A stretch of 64,000 nucleotides of DNA from AG2 sp036493735 (GCA_036493735.1 DASXPH010000145.1:24485-88484), one strand, 5' to 3'; positions 7,079 to 16,231 are shown, numbered from the stretch's first letter. Numbers and translations are program-made. The notes: a model not told the origin generated them from the sequence alone.

Positions 7079-9505
7079 ATGCTCGCCGAGACCGTGCTGC
7101 AGGACACGCGCTTCGCCATTCGGTCGTTTTCCCGGCGCCCACTGTTCACCATCGCCGTGATACTCACGCTGGCGCTTGGCATCGCGACCGCAACGGCGAT
7201 GTTCACCCTCGTCGACGGCATCGTTCTGCGGCCCCTGCCCTATCCACGGGCCGACCGACTCGTCGAAGTGATGCAGTCCTACCCGGAGAAGAAGCTCGAC
7301 CGCTGGACGCTCTCCCAGCAAAACGCCGCGATGTATCTCGGCTCGAGCAGCTTCGAATCGTTCGCCGCGCACGCCCGCACGGGCCTGACGCTCGACCAGG
7401 CTGGTCAAGCCGAACGTGTCATCGCGGAGATCGTGACCGGCGACTTTTTCAAGCTACTCGGCGTCCTGCCCGCGGCAGGACGCGCCATCGGGCGGGACGA
7501 CGACCGTCCGGGGAACGCCAACGTTGTCGTGTTGTCGTACGGGTTCTGGCAGTCGCACTTCGGTGGGTCGCGGGCAGCGCTCAAGCAGACCATCGACGTG
7601 AACGGGCGGCCGCTTCACGTCATCGGCGTGATGCCGTCGGGTTTCGCGTTCCCTAAACCCGACGTACAACTTTACGTGCCGCTCGGGCTCGATCCGACTC
7701 GGGCGCACCCGAATTTCCTCACCGGACTGGCGCGGCTGCGCGATGGCGTGTCAGCGGACCAGGCGACTCGTCAGGCGACGCTGCTCATGTGGGACTGGGC
7801 CCGCCGCACTCCAGAGATCCTGTCGGGCACGACGCCGGAACGGACCAGCATGCGCGTGATGGTGACGCCGCTGCGGACGGCCATCGCCGGCGCCGTTACT
7901 CGGCCATTGCTCGTATTGGAGGCAGGGGTCCTACTCATCCTGCTGATCGCCGTGGCGAACGTGGCGACGCTGCTTGGCACGCGCAGCCTTGGACGCCGTC
8001 GCGAGATCGCGGTGCGTGCCGCTCTTGGCGCATCACGAGGAAGGCTGCTCGTTCTCACGATTACCGAAAGCCTCCTGCTCGCGTCCGTGGGCGGAGCCAT
8101 CGGCGTATTCGGTGCTTACGCACTCGTGCGAAGCTTCACGCATTCCTCGCTCGCGTTGCTGCCGCGCATCGAGGAGGTCGGCGTGGACCTTCGCGTGCTG
8201 CTCTTTGCGATCGGCGTCAGCATCCTGTCGGGCCTCATCTTCGGCCTCGTGCCATCCGCGGCGCGCGGCAGCCGTGCCCTGAGCGATGCACTGTCGGAAC
8301 AGAAGTCCTCTGTCGGCCGGAGCACCCGCATCGCGAACAACGTGCTCGTTGCCGGCCAGGTCGCCCTCTCATTCGTCCTGCTCATCGGCGCAGGACTCAT
8401 GCTGAAGAGTTTTCGCCGACTGCTGACGACGAATCTTGGTTTCGATGCGACGCACGTCATGTCCATCACGATGCCGTTGCCACCGCAGCGCTACGGGATG
8501 AACAATGCGTCGCGATCCTACGCCTTCGTGGACCAGGTGGTGCGGGCGGTGTCATCCACTCGCGATATCCGCGAGGCGGCCGTGATGTTTCCGGCAATGT
8601 ACGTGAACGACGTGAACACCGATGGCTTCATCGTGGAGGGGCAAGCGCTGTCGTCGGATGCGCCGGTGCTCCAGACGGTGCAGTACTCGGCAAGCCCGGG
8701 ACTCTTCCGAACGCTTCGCATCCCGCTCCTCGCGGGCCGCGATTTCACGGAGGGCGATCGCCTGAACGCGCCTCCCGTCGTCGTCGTCGATCGCGCCCTC
8801 GCGTCACATTACTGGAAGCCGACGGACGCGATCGGAAAGCGCATCCGGATGACTGGCGATACCACGTGGCGAACGATCGTTGGTGTCGTTGCAAGCGTCC
8901 GGGATGAGGGCGTCGCCGAGGCAGCGCGGCCACATACGTACTTCCCGTACGCGCAGTACGGCGGCAGCCGACCCACATTGGTGGTGCGTTCCGACCTCGA
9001 CCCCGTGAGTGTCGTGAGTGAGGTGCGCCGCAGCGTGGCATCCGTGGATCCCGCTGTCCCGATCGACAGCCCTCACGCGATCACCGCCGCGATCTCGACC
9101 TCACTCGCCACGCAGCGGATGATGGAATTGCTGCTCTCGATCTTTGCTGCGCTCGCGGTGGTGCTGGCCGCCTGCGGACTCTATGGCGTCATGTCGCTGT
9201 ACGTCGCGAACCGCCGCCGCGAGTTCGGCATCCGTGCCGCGATCGGCGCGCCGCCGGCCGCGTTGCTGCGTGTCGTCGTCGGCGAGGGCGTGGCGTTGGT
9301 CGGCGCCGGAGGCGGAATCGGTCTCGTGATCTCGCTCGGCGTGAACTCCGCACTTCGTTCGCTCCTCTACGAGGTCGCTGCCACGGACGTCGTCGTGTAC
9401 GGCACTGTTACGGCGGTAATCGTGGTGGTCGCGGCGATCGCGTGCTGCGTGCCTGCCCGCCGCGCGGCCACGAGTGATCCGTTGTTGGCGCTGCGCGCGG
9501 AATGA
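7079..9505 (+). CDS. ADOP-type orphan ABC permease, no prefix domain (copy 1)
   Basis: This 808-residue membrane protein has two MacB-like halves: a transmembrane helix near 23-45, a periplasmic domain to about 270, three helices near 275-298, 327-350 and 373-394, a further helix near 424-445, a second periplasmic domain, and three C-terminal helices, ending in the typical DPLLALRAE. The REIAVRAALGASRGRL motif marks the cytoplasmic FtsX loop. No ATPase is adjacent, which is normal for this family (acidobacterial duplicated orphan permease). It starts straight at the first membrane helix with no cytoplasmic prefix and has no PadR neighbour. It ends 1 bp before a convergent gene. Function of the family is unproven; export or envelope stress is usually assumed. 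Confidence 0.88.
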   Translation: MLAETVLQDTRFAIRSFSRRPLFTIAVILTLALGIATATAMFTLVDGIVLRPLPYPRADRLVEVMQSYPEKKLDRWTLSQQNAAMYLGSSSFESFAAHARTGLTLDQAGQAERVIAEIVTGDFFKLLGVLPAAGRAIGRDDDRPGNANVVVLSYGFWQSHFGGSRAALKQTIDVNGRPLHVIGVMPSGFAFPKPDVQLYVPLGLDPTRAHPNFLTGLARLRDGVSADQATRQATLLMWDWARRTPEILSGTTPERTSMRVMVTPLRTAIAGAVTRPLLVLEAGVLLILLIAVANVATLLGTRSLGRRREIAVRAALGASRGRLLVLTITESLLLASVGGAIGVFGAYALVRSFTHSSLALLPRIEEVGVDLRVLLFAIGVSILSGLIFGLVPSAARGSRALSDALSEQKSSVGRSTRIANNVLVAGQVALSFVLLIGAGLMLKSFRRLLTTNLGFDATHVMSITMPLPPQRYGMNNASRSYAFVDQVVRAVSSTRDIREAAVMFPAMYVNDVNTDGFIVEGQALSSDAPVLQTVQYSASPGLFRTLRIPLLAGRDFTEGDRLNAPPVVVVDRALASHYWKPTDAIGKRIRMTGDTTWRTIVGVVASVRDEGVAEAARPHTYFPYAQYGGSRPTLVVRSDLDPVSVVSEVRRSVASVDPAVPIDSPHAITAAISTSLATQRMMELLLSIFAALAVVLAACGLYGVMSLYVANRRREFGIRAAIGAPPAALLRVVVGEGVALVGAGGGIGLVISLGVNSALRSLLYEVAATDVVVYGTVTAVIVVVAAIACCVPARRAATSDPLLALRAE

Positions 9506-9506
9506 T

Positions 9507-10787
9507 TCAACGCGCCAACGCCTTCGCGCATGGCGCTATGTAGCGGTCCCAGTACGCTGCCAGTTGCGCGACGCGAAGAGGAGACCATGCGCCGCTGGAC
9601 GTCAGCCTCTTTCGAACCTGCGCGGCGCGCTCTGGCTGGCCTCCACAAGACCACTCACGCGCTGCCTCCACGAGCGCGCGTTGATGGACGTCGAGATTGC
9701 CGAACGGATCGAAGTACGAGTCGAGGCGGCGGCGATCCTCGACCCCAGTGAAGGTGAAATGAGCAGTGGAGTCGGTGGATGATGCCAGGCGCTCGTACGC
9801 GGCGGCGGCGTCAGCAGGCTGCACACGCCGGCCGAGCACCGCATAGCGCTCTCGCAGAAGCGACAGCTCGGGAGCATTCGGGTGTCGGCGCGCGAAACGC
9901 TCGAGGACATCGCCGACCCACCGCCAATCGACCGGTCCTTCTAGCGGCTGGACGCCTAACAAGTTGAACGACAAGATCGCAGCCAGGTCCACGTCCTCGA
10001 GACGCGCGCCCGCCTCGTCAGCCGAAGGTAGACCATAGGACGAGGGTTGCGCGATTCGAAGGCTGCCATCCTGAGCGAGTGTCTGCTCGATGTCATCCTT
10101 GTGCATCGAGCCGATCACCACGAGCACCGGCCGGCCCTCGTGAGCATTCAGCGCAGCACGGACGCGCATCGCTTGCATGAACGTGCGATAGAGCCCGAGG
10201 CGGCGCGGGAAATCCGACCAGCCACTCACGCGCGGACGGTCATAGAACCGCTTCGCGACATCGCGGTCCGGGACCGAATCCGCGAAGAAGAGGGAGCGAC
10301 GCAGCGAAGCGCTGTCCAATACCAGAAAGCCTTGGAAGTCGCGTCGCGCGCGTACGGGTGGCAGTTCAACGACCTCGAGTCGTCCGAAGGCAAGACGTTC
10401 GTCATCGCGGCTCGGCAGCCAGTCTACCGGACAGAGATCGATGCCGTGCGCTCGTGCGTACGGGACGGCGATGTGCTGGACCTCATACGTGAACTCATAG
10501 TAGTCTCCTCGCGCGAACTCGTCCGGCGACCGTTCGACGCAGATGGCGGCGGGATGCACGCGGTCGATGAATGCCCGCAGATACCCCGGATGGTACGTTC
10601 GGCCTGCGAGCTGTGCAGAATGCTCGACACCAAGCACCACGAGCGTCGTGCTGTCGGTGGCCGCCCTCGCATATTCGAATTGGTCCTCGACTGGATTCGA
10701 CGCGGGCACTTGCGCGCTTGCTCTGACAGTGAACGTCAGTAGCGCACTACCGATCACCAATGCTCGTATTCTGGCGGATCGCATCAC
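9507..10787 (-). CDS. secreted TraB/ChaN-superfamily-like protein
   Basis: The 426-residue protein starts with a signal peptide (about 1-26, ending ASA-Q). Mature residues begin with strand LVVLGVEHSAQL followed by ICVERSPDEF, which matches the His...Glu pattern of the TraB/ChaN/EreA-like superfamily, where these residues bind metal or haem or act in catalysis. A further strand PVLVVIGSMHKDDI carries a second histidine. The C-terminal third looks helical and is not recognised. The family link rests on motif pattern only. It is divergent from the membrane protein at 10856. Confidence 0.6.
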   Translation of the reverse strand: MMRSARIRALVIGSALLTFTVRASAQVPASNPVEDQFEYARAATDSTTLVVLGVEHSAQLAGRTYHPGYLRAFIDRVHPAAICVERSPDEFARGDYYEFTYEVQHIAVPYARAHGIDLCPVDWLPSRDDERLAFGRLEVVELPPVRARRDFQGFLVLDSASLRRSLFFADSVPDRDVAKRFYDRPRVSGWSDFPRRLGLYRTFMQAMRVRAALNAHEGRPVLVVIGSMHKDDIEQTLAQDGSLRIAQPSSYGLPSADEAGARLEDVDLAAILSFNLLGVQPLEGPVDWRWVGDVLERFARRHPNAPELSLLRERYAVLGRRVQPADAAAAYERLASSTDSTAHFTFTGVEDRRRLDSYFDPFGNLDVHQRALVEAAREWSCGGQPERAAQVRKRLTSSGAWSPLRVAQLAAYWDRYIAPCAKALAR

Positions 10788-10855
10788 GAAATCGTAACGA
10801 AGTGCTCATCAGCGCGCCAATGGTGCGGGTGATCGTCGATTCGTAGCCTTGAGCC

Positions 10856-11578
10856 ATGCGACCGCCGCGGCTACCACCGTCACGTCTCTTTCAGGCGCCG
10901 TCGTTCATAGTTCTGCTAGCGACGCTCGCGGCCATCGTGTTGATGCCCTTTCTCTTCGCGGGAGGTAGCCGCCTTCTCGCATCGCGTCGCCTCGCGATCG
11001 AACGAGATGTGTATCGAGCGCGCATCGACTCGGCCTACACACAACCGATGGACAGCGGCTCTGTCGTGCTCAAGGATGTAATGCTCTACGACCACTTCGT
11101 GCCCCTGCAACACGTTGTCGGCGATACGACCATGTGGAGCTCCACGAATGAATGGCTGCGCGACAGCTTCCCACAGTTGTCGGCCGACGCACGGACTGAT
11201 TTCCGCGTTCGGACCGCCGACACATCGTCCATCATGGCGGCGATGATAGCGTCTGGCGCAGCGGCGGGTACGGAGCCCGGTCTCCCATTTCCCCACACGC
11301 GCGCTCACATTCAGCTCCTCGACGATTCCACGCTCGCGCAATTCTTCTCCCTCTCGCACCGGCACGCGTCGGGCTGGACTGAATTTCGTGCTGCCTATCC
11401 CAACGGAACAGGAATCGTTTCGCTTTCGCGTATTGGGTTGAGCCGCGATCGGCTCTGGGCCATCGCCTACGTAGGGCAGTCATGGCATTGGGGGGACGTA
11501 GTAGGCCGCGTTTACGTGCTGCATCGCCGCGGAGGCGAGTGGAGAATCGTCAAGTCGCGAGTGCTCTGGACATCCTGA
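10856..11578 (+). CDS. hypothetical membrane-anchored protein
   Basis: The 240-residue protein is not recognised. It has one N-terminal hydrophobic segment near residues 18-36 and a soluble remainder that should lie outside the membrane. The C-terminal part contains YVGQSWHWGDVVGRVYVLHRRGGEWRI, which resembles the beta-rich ends of secreted hypothetical proteins that finish in a tryptophan-containing strand. It is divergent from the TraB-like gene and 137 bp upstream of the exporter operon. Codon use fits the neighbours, so it is probably real. Confidence 0.6.
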   Translation: MRPPRLPPSRLFQAPSFIVLLATLAAIVLMPFLFAGGSRLLASRRLAIERDVYRARIDSAYTQPMDSGSVVLKDVMLYDHFVPLQHVVGDTTMWSSTNEWLRDSFPQLSADARTDFRVRTADTSSIMAAMIASGAAAGTEPGLPFPHTRAHIQLLDDSTLAQFFSLSHRHASGWTEFRAAYPNGTGIVSLSRIGLSRDRLWAIAYVGQSWHWGDVVGRVYVLHRRGGEWRIVKSRVLWTS

Positions 11579-11715
11579 ACTCGGCGCTGCACCGGAGGAC
11601 AGAGCAGTGTGTCTGAGCGAGACCATGTGCGAGTGAAATCGTTAGCTCGCTCCTCGAATAAACAGCTCATTCGCTACATATTCGTTGTCGGTCGTGCTCG
11701 GCAGGAGGTTCATCC

Positions 11716-12036
11716 ATGCTGGACTCGCTCGCCCGGCTTCTCGAAGTTTCCTCTCGTGTCGCTGCCGCGCTACTCGTACTCGTCGTGGTACAGCTCGCGA
11801 TGCAGCTGTACGCGCTCGTGGACCTCACGAGACGTGGCGCCGCGCGCGGTGGCAGGAAATGGGTCTGGGCGCTCGTCATCGTCTTGTTGGGCCTCCCGGG
11901 AGCGATCGCGTACCTCGCCGCCGGACGCCCGCCCTCGACGGTGGATGTGCCCACTTCGGGAGTGAAGGCCGCGCGCGAGGACGCAGCGCGGCGGGCCGTC
12001 GATGCGCTGTATGGACCCCGCGACGGCGATGAATGA
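11716..12036 (+). CDS. small PLDc_N-type membrane protein, first gene of ABC exporter operon
   Basis: The 106-residue protein has two hydrophobic segments (about 14-34 and 48-67) with the polar VDLTRRG loop between them and KWVWALVIVLLGLPGAIAYLAAGR after it, which is the pattern of the phospholipase D N-terminal (PLDc_N) domain standing alone. An AGGAGG ribosome binding site is 8 nt before the ATG. In Bacillus the similar small protein YxlE precedes the ATPase YxlF and permease YxlG; the order here is the same. It probably acts as an accessory subunit or regulator of the transporter. Confidence 0.75.
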   Translation: MLDSLARLLEVSSRVAAALLVLVVVQLAMQLYALVDLTRRGAARGGRKWVWALVIVLLGLPGAIAYLAAGRPPSTVDVPTSGVKAAREDAARRAVDALYGPRDGDE

Positions 12037-12070
12037 CTCGTCGTCGGCCTAACGAGCAACCGACGATCCA

Positions 12071-13018
12071 TTGACCGAGACTACCGGCGGCGCGCCCGCG
12101 ATCGAGCTCCGTGGCCTGAGCAAATCGTTCGGCCCGACGATCGCGCTCGACCACGTCGATCTCGTCGTCCAGCCGGGCGTCGTCTTCGGCTTTCTCGGTC
12201 GCAATGGCGCGGGCAAGACCACCGCGCTGCGTATCCTCGCCGGACTCGCCCGCCCCACCGCGGGCACTGCCCAGGTGCTCGGGCACGATGTGACGCGCGC
12301 GAGTGAGGCGGTGCGTCAGCGGATCGGTTTCCTCCCCGACGTCCCCGGCTTCTATCCATGGATGACCGCGCGAGAATCGCTGGAGTTCGCGGGCCGACTC
12401 TTCGGGCTCGACTCCGCGACCGTCCGCACGCGTGCGGATGCGCTGTTGGAGATGGCAGGTCTTGCCTCCGCGACTGCGCGCGTCGGCGGCTTCTCGCGCG
12501 GAATGACGCAGCGTCTCGGCCTCGCTCAGGCGCTGATCAACGGACCGAGCCTGCTCATGCTCGACGAACCGACGAGCGCGCTCGACCCGATCGGGCGGCG
12601 GGAAGTGCTGGAAATGGTCGCATCGCTGCGCGGTCGCACGACGGTCTTCTTCTCGAGCCACATCCTCGCGGATGTGGAGCGCGTATGCGACGCCGTGGCG
12701 ATCCTCGAACGTGGTCGCGTCGTCGCCAGCGCCGGCATCGCCGAGCTGACCTCGCGCGCGACCGCGAAACAGCTCGTCGTGGAGTTGGAGAGCGATGCCG
12801 ATGCCGCCGAGGTTGCGCGCGCATTGGCGGGGCGCGCATGGCTCAAGACAATCGACACTCGAGAGCGATCGCTGCACATGACCGTGTCGGATCTCGAAAC
12901 CGCACAACGAGAGATTCCTTCGGCAATTGCCGCGACCGGCGCGGCGCTCCGCCGATTCGAGATCGACGAGGCGAGCCTCGAAGACGTATTCGTCGAGCTC
13001 GTGGATGGTGGCCGATGA
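12071..13018 (+). CDS. ABC transporter ATP-binding protein (YxlF-like)
   Basis: The 315-residue ATPase has Walker A GRNGAGKT at 43-50, signature FSRGMTQRLG at 141-150, Walker B LLMLDEP at 161-167 with the D-loop SALD after it, and H-loop His197 in SSHIL. A C-terminal domain (about 220-315) follows, as in exporters of the CcmA/NatA/YxlF group. The start is the TTG at 12071: an in-frame TAA at 12050 rules out anything upstream. The stop overlaps the permease start as ATGA. Confidence 0.9.
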   Translation: MTETTGGAPAIELRGLSKSFGPTIALDHVDLVVQPGVVFGFLGRNGAGKTTALRILAGLARPTAGTAQVLGHDVTRASEAVRQRIGFLPDVPGFYPWMTARESLEFAGRLFGLDSATVRTRADALLEMAGLASATARVGGFSRGMTQRLGLAQALINGPSLLMLDEPTSALDPIGRREVLEMVASLRGRTTVFFSSHILADVERVCDAVAILERGRVVASAGIAELTSRATAKQLVVELESDADAAEVARALAGRAWLKTIDTRERSLHMTVSDLETAQREIPSAIAATGAALRRFEIDEASLEDVFVELVDGGR

Positions 13019-13779
13019 CTGGCTTTGCCCCTTTCCTGCGCAAAGAGCTGACCGAGATCCGCCGGACGTGGCGGTTGTGGGTGATCCCCGGGATGCTGCT
13101 GTTCCTGGGCGTGTCCAGCCCGATTATCGCCGCGATCACGCCTGCCCTGGTGAAATCGGTGACCGCCGCGCAGCGAGGCGTGGTGGTGCAGCTTCCGCCG
13201 CCGACTGCGCTCGACGCGTTCGGGCAGTTCATCAAGAACCTCGATCAGTTCATACTCATCGCTATCATCATCGCCGGAGCTGGGGTCATTTCCGGCGAGC
13301 GCTCCTCGGGCACGGCGACCCTCGTGCTGACGAAGCCGCTGTCGCGCGGTGCGTTCGTCGTGGCGAAGCTCCTCTCACAATTCCTCCTCCTCGTGGCGGC
13401 CACGGCGTTAGGTACGGCTGCTTGCGTCGGCGTGACATCGGTGATCTTCACCGGCGTGACGATCGCGCCAGTGATGACCACGGTAGCACTGTGGCTTCTC
13501 TACGCCTCACTGCTCGTCGTGGTGATGACGCTCTTCTCGGCCGCGTTCAGGTCGCGCGGCGCGGCGGCGGGGGCCGGACTCGGCTTCTACCTCTTCGCGC
13601 TGCTGCTCTCGAACTGGGGACCGGCAGCGCGCTACAGCTTCGCCGGGCTGGTACCGGCGATGCGTGATGCCCTCATGGGCCACGCATTGTCGTTAGGCTG
13701 GCCGCTGGCCTCGGCGATCGCCGCAATCGTGTTGGGAACCGCGGGCGCCGTGTGGGTCTTCGACCGGCAGGAGTTGTAG
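13015..13779 (+). CDS. ABC transporter permease (YxlG/NosY-like)
   Basis: The true start is the ATG at 13015, overlapping the ATPase stop by 4 bp; the longer open frame upstream is a shadow of the ATPase. The 254-residue protein begins with the cytoplasmic segment FLRKELTEIRRTWRLW and has six predicted membrane helices. The segment ISGERSSGTATLVLTKPLSR between helices two and three is the typical ABC-2 coupling region. With the ATPase it should form an exporter of an unknown lipid, peptide or drug substrate. Confidence 0.88.
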   Translation: MTGFAPFLRKELTEIRRTWRLWVIPGMLLFLGVSSPIIAAITPALVKSVTAAQRGVVVQLPPPTALDAFGQFIKNLDQFILIAIIIAGAGVISGERSSGTATLVLTKPLSRGAFVVAKLLSQFLLLVAATALGTAACVGVTSVIFTGVTIAPVMTTVALWLLYASLLVVVMTLFSAAFRSRGAAAGAGLGFYLFALLLSNWGPAARYSFAGLVPAMRDALMGHALSLGWPLASAIAAIVLGTAGAVWVFDRQEL

Positions 13780-13797
13780 CGGTCGAAAGTTGACGAC

Positions 13798-14742
13798 ATG
13801 TCAAGCACAAGGATGTGGACGATGAAGGCGATAGTGGTGACGGACCAGACTGCGGGAACGGCCGGAATGAAGCTGGTGCAGCGGCCCGAACCGAAGGCAG
13901 CGATAAACGACGTCGTCGTTCAGGTTCATGCGTCGGGATTCGTCGGAACCGAGTTGACGTGGCCTTCGACCTGGACCGATCGCGTCAACCGTGACCGAAC
14001 ACCTACGATCCCCGGGCACGAGTTGGCTGGAGTGGTCACTGCGCTCGGCTATGGCACGACGGGGCTGTCGATCGGACAGCGCGTGTTCGGCCTCGCGGAC
14101 TGGTATCGCGATGGCACTCTGGCCGAGTATGTGGCGATCGAGGCACGAAACCTCGCGCCGCTCCCGGGCGACGTCGATTTCACCGTCGGCGCGAGCCTGC
14201 CGATCTCGGGCCTAACGGCATGGCAGGGACTGTTCGAACACGGTCGCCTTCGCGCAGGGCAGAGTGTCATCGCGCACGGCGCGGCCGGTGCAGTCGGGTC
14301 GATCGTGACGCAACTCGCAAGATCGGCGGGCGCCTACGTCATCGGCACCGGGCGCGCCGCGGACCGTCAGAAGGCGCTCGACTTCGGCGCGCAGGAGTTC
14401 GTCGACCTCGGGAAGGACGCCCTGGAAGACGTCGGCGCCGTCGATCTGGTGTTCGATCTCATCGGCGGCGACATCGGGAAGCGGTCCGCGCGCCTCGTTC
14501 GAGCCGGAGGGACGCTGGTGTCCGTCATCGGGCCGAGCGCCGCACGCCCCACCGACGGTCTGGCGATCGACTTCGTTGTCGAGTCGGATCGTGCCCAATT
14601 GAGCGAGATCGTCCTGCGGGTGCGGGACGGACGACTGCGTACCAACATCGGCACCGTCTCGACCCTCGACGATGCCGTCGCCGCCTTCAACCCGACCGAG
14701 CGGCGTCCGGGGAAGACGATCATTGTACCGCGCCATGCGTGA
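13798..14742 (+). CDS. NADP-dependent medium-chain dehydrogenase/quinone oxidoreductase
   Basis: The 314-residue protein is a medium-chain dehydrogenase/reductase of the zinc-free quinone oxidoreductase branch. PGHELAGVV near residues 71-79 and the Rossmann segment SVIAHGAAGAVGSIVTQLAR near 156-175 are intact, while the structural-zinc cysteine cluster is absent. An internal ATG at 13822 begins the more typical MKAIVVTDQ. It lies 18 bp after the exporter permease on the same strand and may be read through from it, but no functional link is evident. Confidence 0.85.
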   Translation: MSSTRMWTMKAIVVTDQTAGTAGMKLVQRPEPKAAINDVVVQVHASGFVGTELTWPSTWTDRVNRDRTPTIPGHELAGVVTALGYGTTGLSIGQRVFGLADWYRDGTLAEYVAIEARNLAPLPGDVDFTVGASLPISGLTAWQGLFEHGRLRAGQSVIAHGAAGAVGSIVTQLARSAGAYVIGTGRAADRQKALDFGAQEFVDLGKDALEDVGAVDLVFDLIGGDIGKRSARLVRAGGTLVSVIGPSAARPTDGLAIDFVVESDRAQLSEIVLRVRDGRLRTNIGTVSTLDDAVAAFNPTERRPGKTIIVPRHA

Positions 14743-14907
14743 AACGCCGAGCCTGTGGATGCGGTTGCGGTGGCGGATGGGCTTCTAGCCGCCGGATCAC
14801 CGCTCGCACGTCGATGCTCATTCGGCATTTGTTCGGCATGCATCCTGCTCCTCCTAGCGACGCACAGGAGACTCGTGCAGTTGACCCCATCACACATGGA
14901 GGAGCTG

Positions 14908-15132
14908 ATGAAAAAAAAGCAGTCCGAACAACCGGAGCAGTCGCCATCGGCGCGAAAGGACCCCGACCAGTGGAAGACTGGAGATGAAAGCATGACGGGG
15001 CCGCAAGCCTCCTACCTGCACACGCTTGCTCAGGAGGCAGGCGAACCGGTCGACGACTCGTTGACCAAGGCCGAAGCGTCGAAGAAAATCGACGAATTGC
15101 AGGAGAAGACCGGTCGAGGCCGAGATCACTGA
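14908..15132 (+). CDS. DUF3072 small protein
   Basis: The start is the ATG at 14908, with a strong GGAGGAG ribosome binding site 4 nt upstream that overlaps an earlier ATG at 14896. The 74-residue protein is charged, begins with a lysine run, and contains MTGPQASYLHTLAQEAGE followed by LTKAEASKKIDELQ, the conserved core of DUF3072, a small family of unknown function common in actinobacteria and proteobacteria. It may bind nucleic acid or act in stress, but this is not established. Confidence 0.82.
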   Translation: MKKKQSEQPEQSPSARKDPDQWKTGDESMTGPQASYLHTLAQEAGEPVDDSLTKAEASKKIDELQEKTGRGRDH

Positions 15133-15154
15133 GATTCAGCTGTAGGGACGCATC

Positions 15155-15550
15155 GTGCACCTCTTCACCCAACTCAACTTCGGCGGCAATTGCGCCGAGG
15201 CGTTTCGGTATTACGAAAAGCACCTCGGCGGTCACATCGAGATGATGATGACCCAGCGCGAGATGCCTAACGCGCCGCCCAATGCGACCGACGCGGTCAT
15301 TCACGCGCGCCTCGCGATCGCCGGCACGACGCTCCTCGGCAACGATGTGCCCGCGGAACACTTCAAGCCGATCCGCAGCTCGTACATGTATCTCGGCGTC
15401 GACTCCACCGAAGAGGCCGAGCGTGTGCATGCGGCGCTCGCCGACGGCGGACAGGTCACCATGCCGCTCGCCGAAACGTTCTTTGCGACGCGATTCAGTC
15501 AGGTGCGCGATCGCTTTGGCGTGCTCTGGTCCGTCATTCACCAGAGGTGA
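15155..15550 (+). CDS. VOC-family (PhnB/YjdN-like) protein
   Basis: A 131-residue protein starting at GTG. FGGNCAEAFRYYEKHLGG at the N terminus and DRFGVLWSVIHQ at the C terminus are the ends of the paired beta-alpha-beta-beta-beta units of the vicinal oxygen chelate fold, in the PhnB/YjdN subgroup. Metal ligands of the classical enzymes are not all evident, as is usual in this subgroup, so catalytic activity is uncertain. It follows DUF3072 by 22 bp. Confidence 0.85.
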   Translation: MHLFTQLNFGGNCAEAFRYYEKHLGGHIEMMMTQREMPNAPPNATDAVIHARLAIAGTTLLGNDVPAEHFKPIRSSYMYLGVDSTEEAERVHAALADGGQVTMPLAETFFATRFSQVRDRFGVLWSVIHQR

Positions 15551-15574
15551 CAGTAATCACCGCGTGGGAGTGAG

Positions 15575-15814
15575 ATGTGTTGCGTTAGGCCGAGGCGTGA
15601 CGGCATCAAACGCGCATTGGAAGCTGGTATGGATGGACGCCTGGCAGAGTGCAAAGAGCTCTTCAAACGCGAACTGGCGCGACGCCTCGGTCCGATGCTC
15701 CGGGATATTCCCACGGAGCAGTTTGAGGAACTACTCGATCGCATGGCGACGCTACAGTGCCAGCACGAAGTGCGGCTACACCCCGACAATTACGACGGGC
15801 TTCGGCAGCGTTGA
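15575..15814 (+). CDS. small hypothetical protein
   Basis: A 79-residue product with a GGAG site 4 nt before the ATG. The sequence is charged and helical (LAECKELFKRELARRLGPML, then EQFEELLDRMATLQ) and ends QHEVRLHPDNYDGLRQR. I do not recognise it. Good ribosome binding site and amphipathic pattern support a real gene, and an alternative start is the ATG at 15629. It is convergent with the next gene, with 23 bp between them. Confidence 0.5.
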   Translation: MCCVRPRRDGIKRALEAGMDGRLAECKELFKRELARRLGPMLRDIPTEQFEELLDRMATLQCQHEVRLHPDNYDGLRQR

Positions 15815-15837
15815 ATGTTGCGCGACCTGGCGACGGG

Positions 15838-16116
15838 TCAAGTTTGAGACTCGAACAGGGAGCTGGGCCCAATGACCCCGGCGCGGTCCATCAGCGACGA
15901 GACAGTACGACACACGAACGCGACGTATTGACGGTCCGCCTCCTCGGGGAGTACCGACCCATTCGCGACCATGTCCGAGAGAAGCGTGAGGACACCAGCA
16001 TACTCCTCCGCTGGGAATTTTAGTCGGTAATGAGTACGACCTTCCACGCTCCGCGCGTGCTCGAGCACCCGGGCCCGGAGACGCGAGGCGGCAAAGCGGT
16101 CATTCGGTTCTTTCAT
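15838..16116 (-). CDS. small hypothetical protein
   Basis: A 92-residue product with GAGG six nt before the ATG. It is mostly helical, with RLRARVLEHARSVEG followed by YRLKFPAEEYAGVLTLLSDMVANG. No family is recognised and no membrane segment is seen. It lies downstream of the Hsp20 gene on the same strand, separated by a 115-bp gap that contains a strong hairpin. Confidence 0.5.
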   Translation of the reverse strand: MKEPNDRFAASRLRARVLEHARSVEGRTHYRLKFPAEEYAGVLTLLSDMVANGSVLPEEADRQYVAFVCRTVSSLMDRAGVIGPSSLFESQT

Positions 16117-16172
16117 GCCGGGCCTCGATATGATTGAGGGTCAGGTAATTCCTTCGACGTTAGGCACGCGGA

Positions 16173-16205
16173 ACTCTGGCGCGGCGGGCCACGTCGCGCC
16201 AGAGT
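16173..16205 (-). terminator. 11-bp perfect hairpin after the Hsp20 gene
   Basis: ACTCTGGCGCG at 16173-16183 pairs perfectly with CGCGCCAGAGT at 16195-16205 around an 11-nt loop. It lies 26 bp past the Hsp20 stop in the direction of Hsp20 transcription. There is no U-run after the stem, so it would be a non-canonical terminator or an mRNA 3-prime stabiliser rather than a classical intrinsic terminator. Confidence 0.45.
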
Positions 16206-16231
16206 GATGGCGTACCCGAACGTCGATCCGT

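Noticed and set aside
7079..9505. MacB-type macrolide exporter permease
   Set aside because: The protein has two fused FtsX/MacB halves and no ATPase or periplasmic adaptor gene nearby, so the orphan ADOP family fits better.
12358..13014. Open frame upstream of the ABC permease start in the same frame
   Set aside because: It runs through the ATPase gene in another frame; the first 219 residues are arginine-rich and not protein-like, and the ATGA overlap gives a better start.
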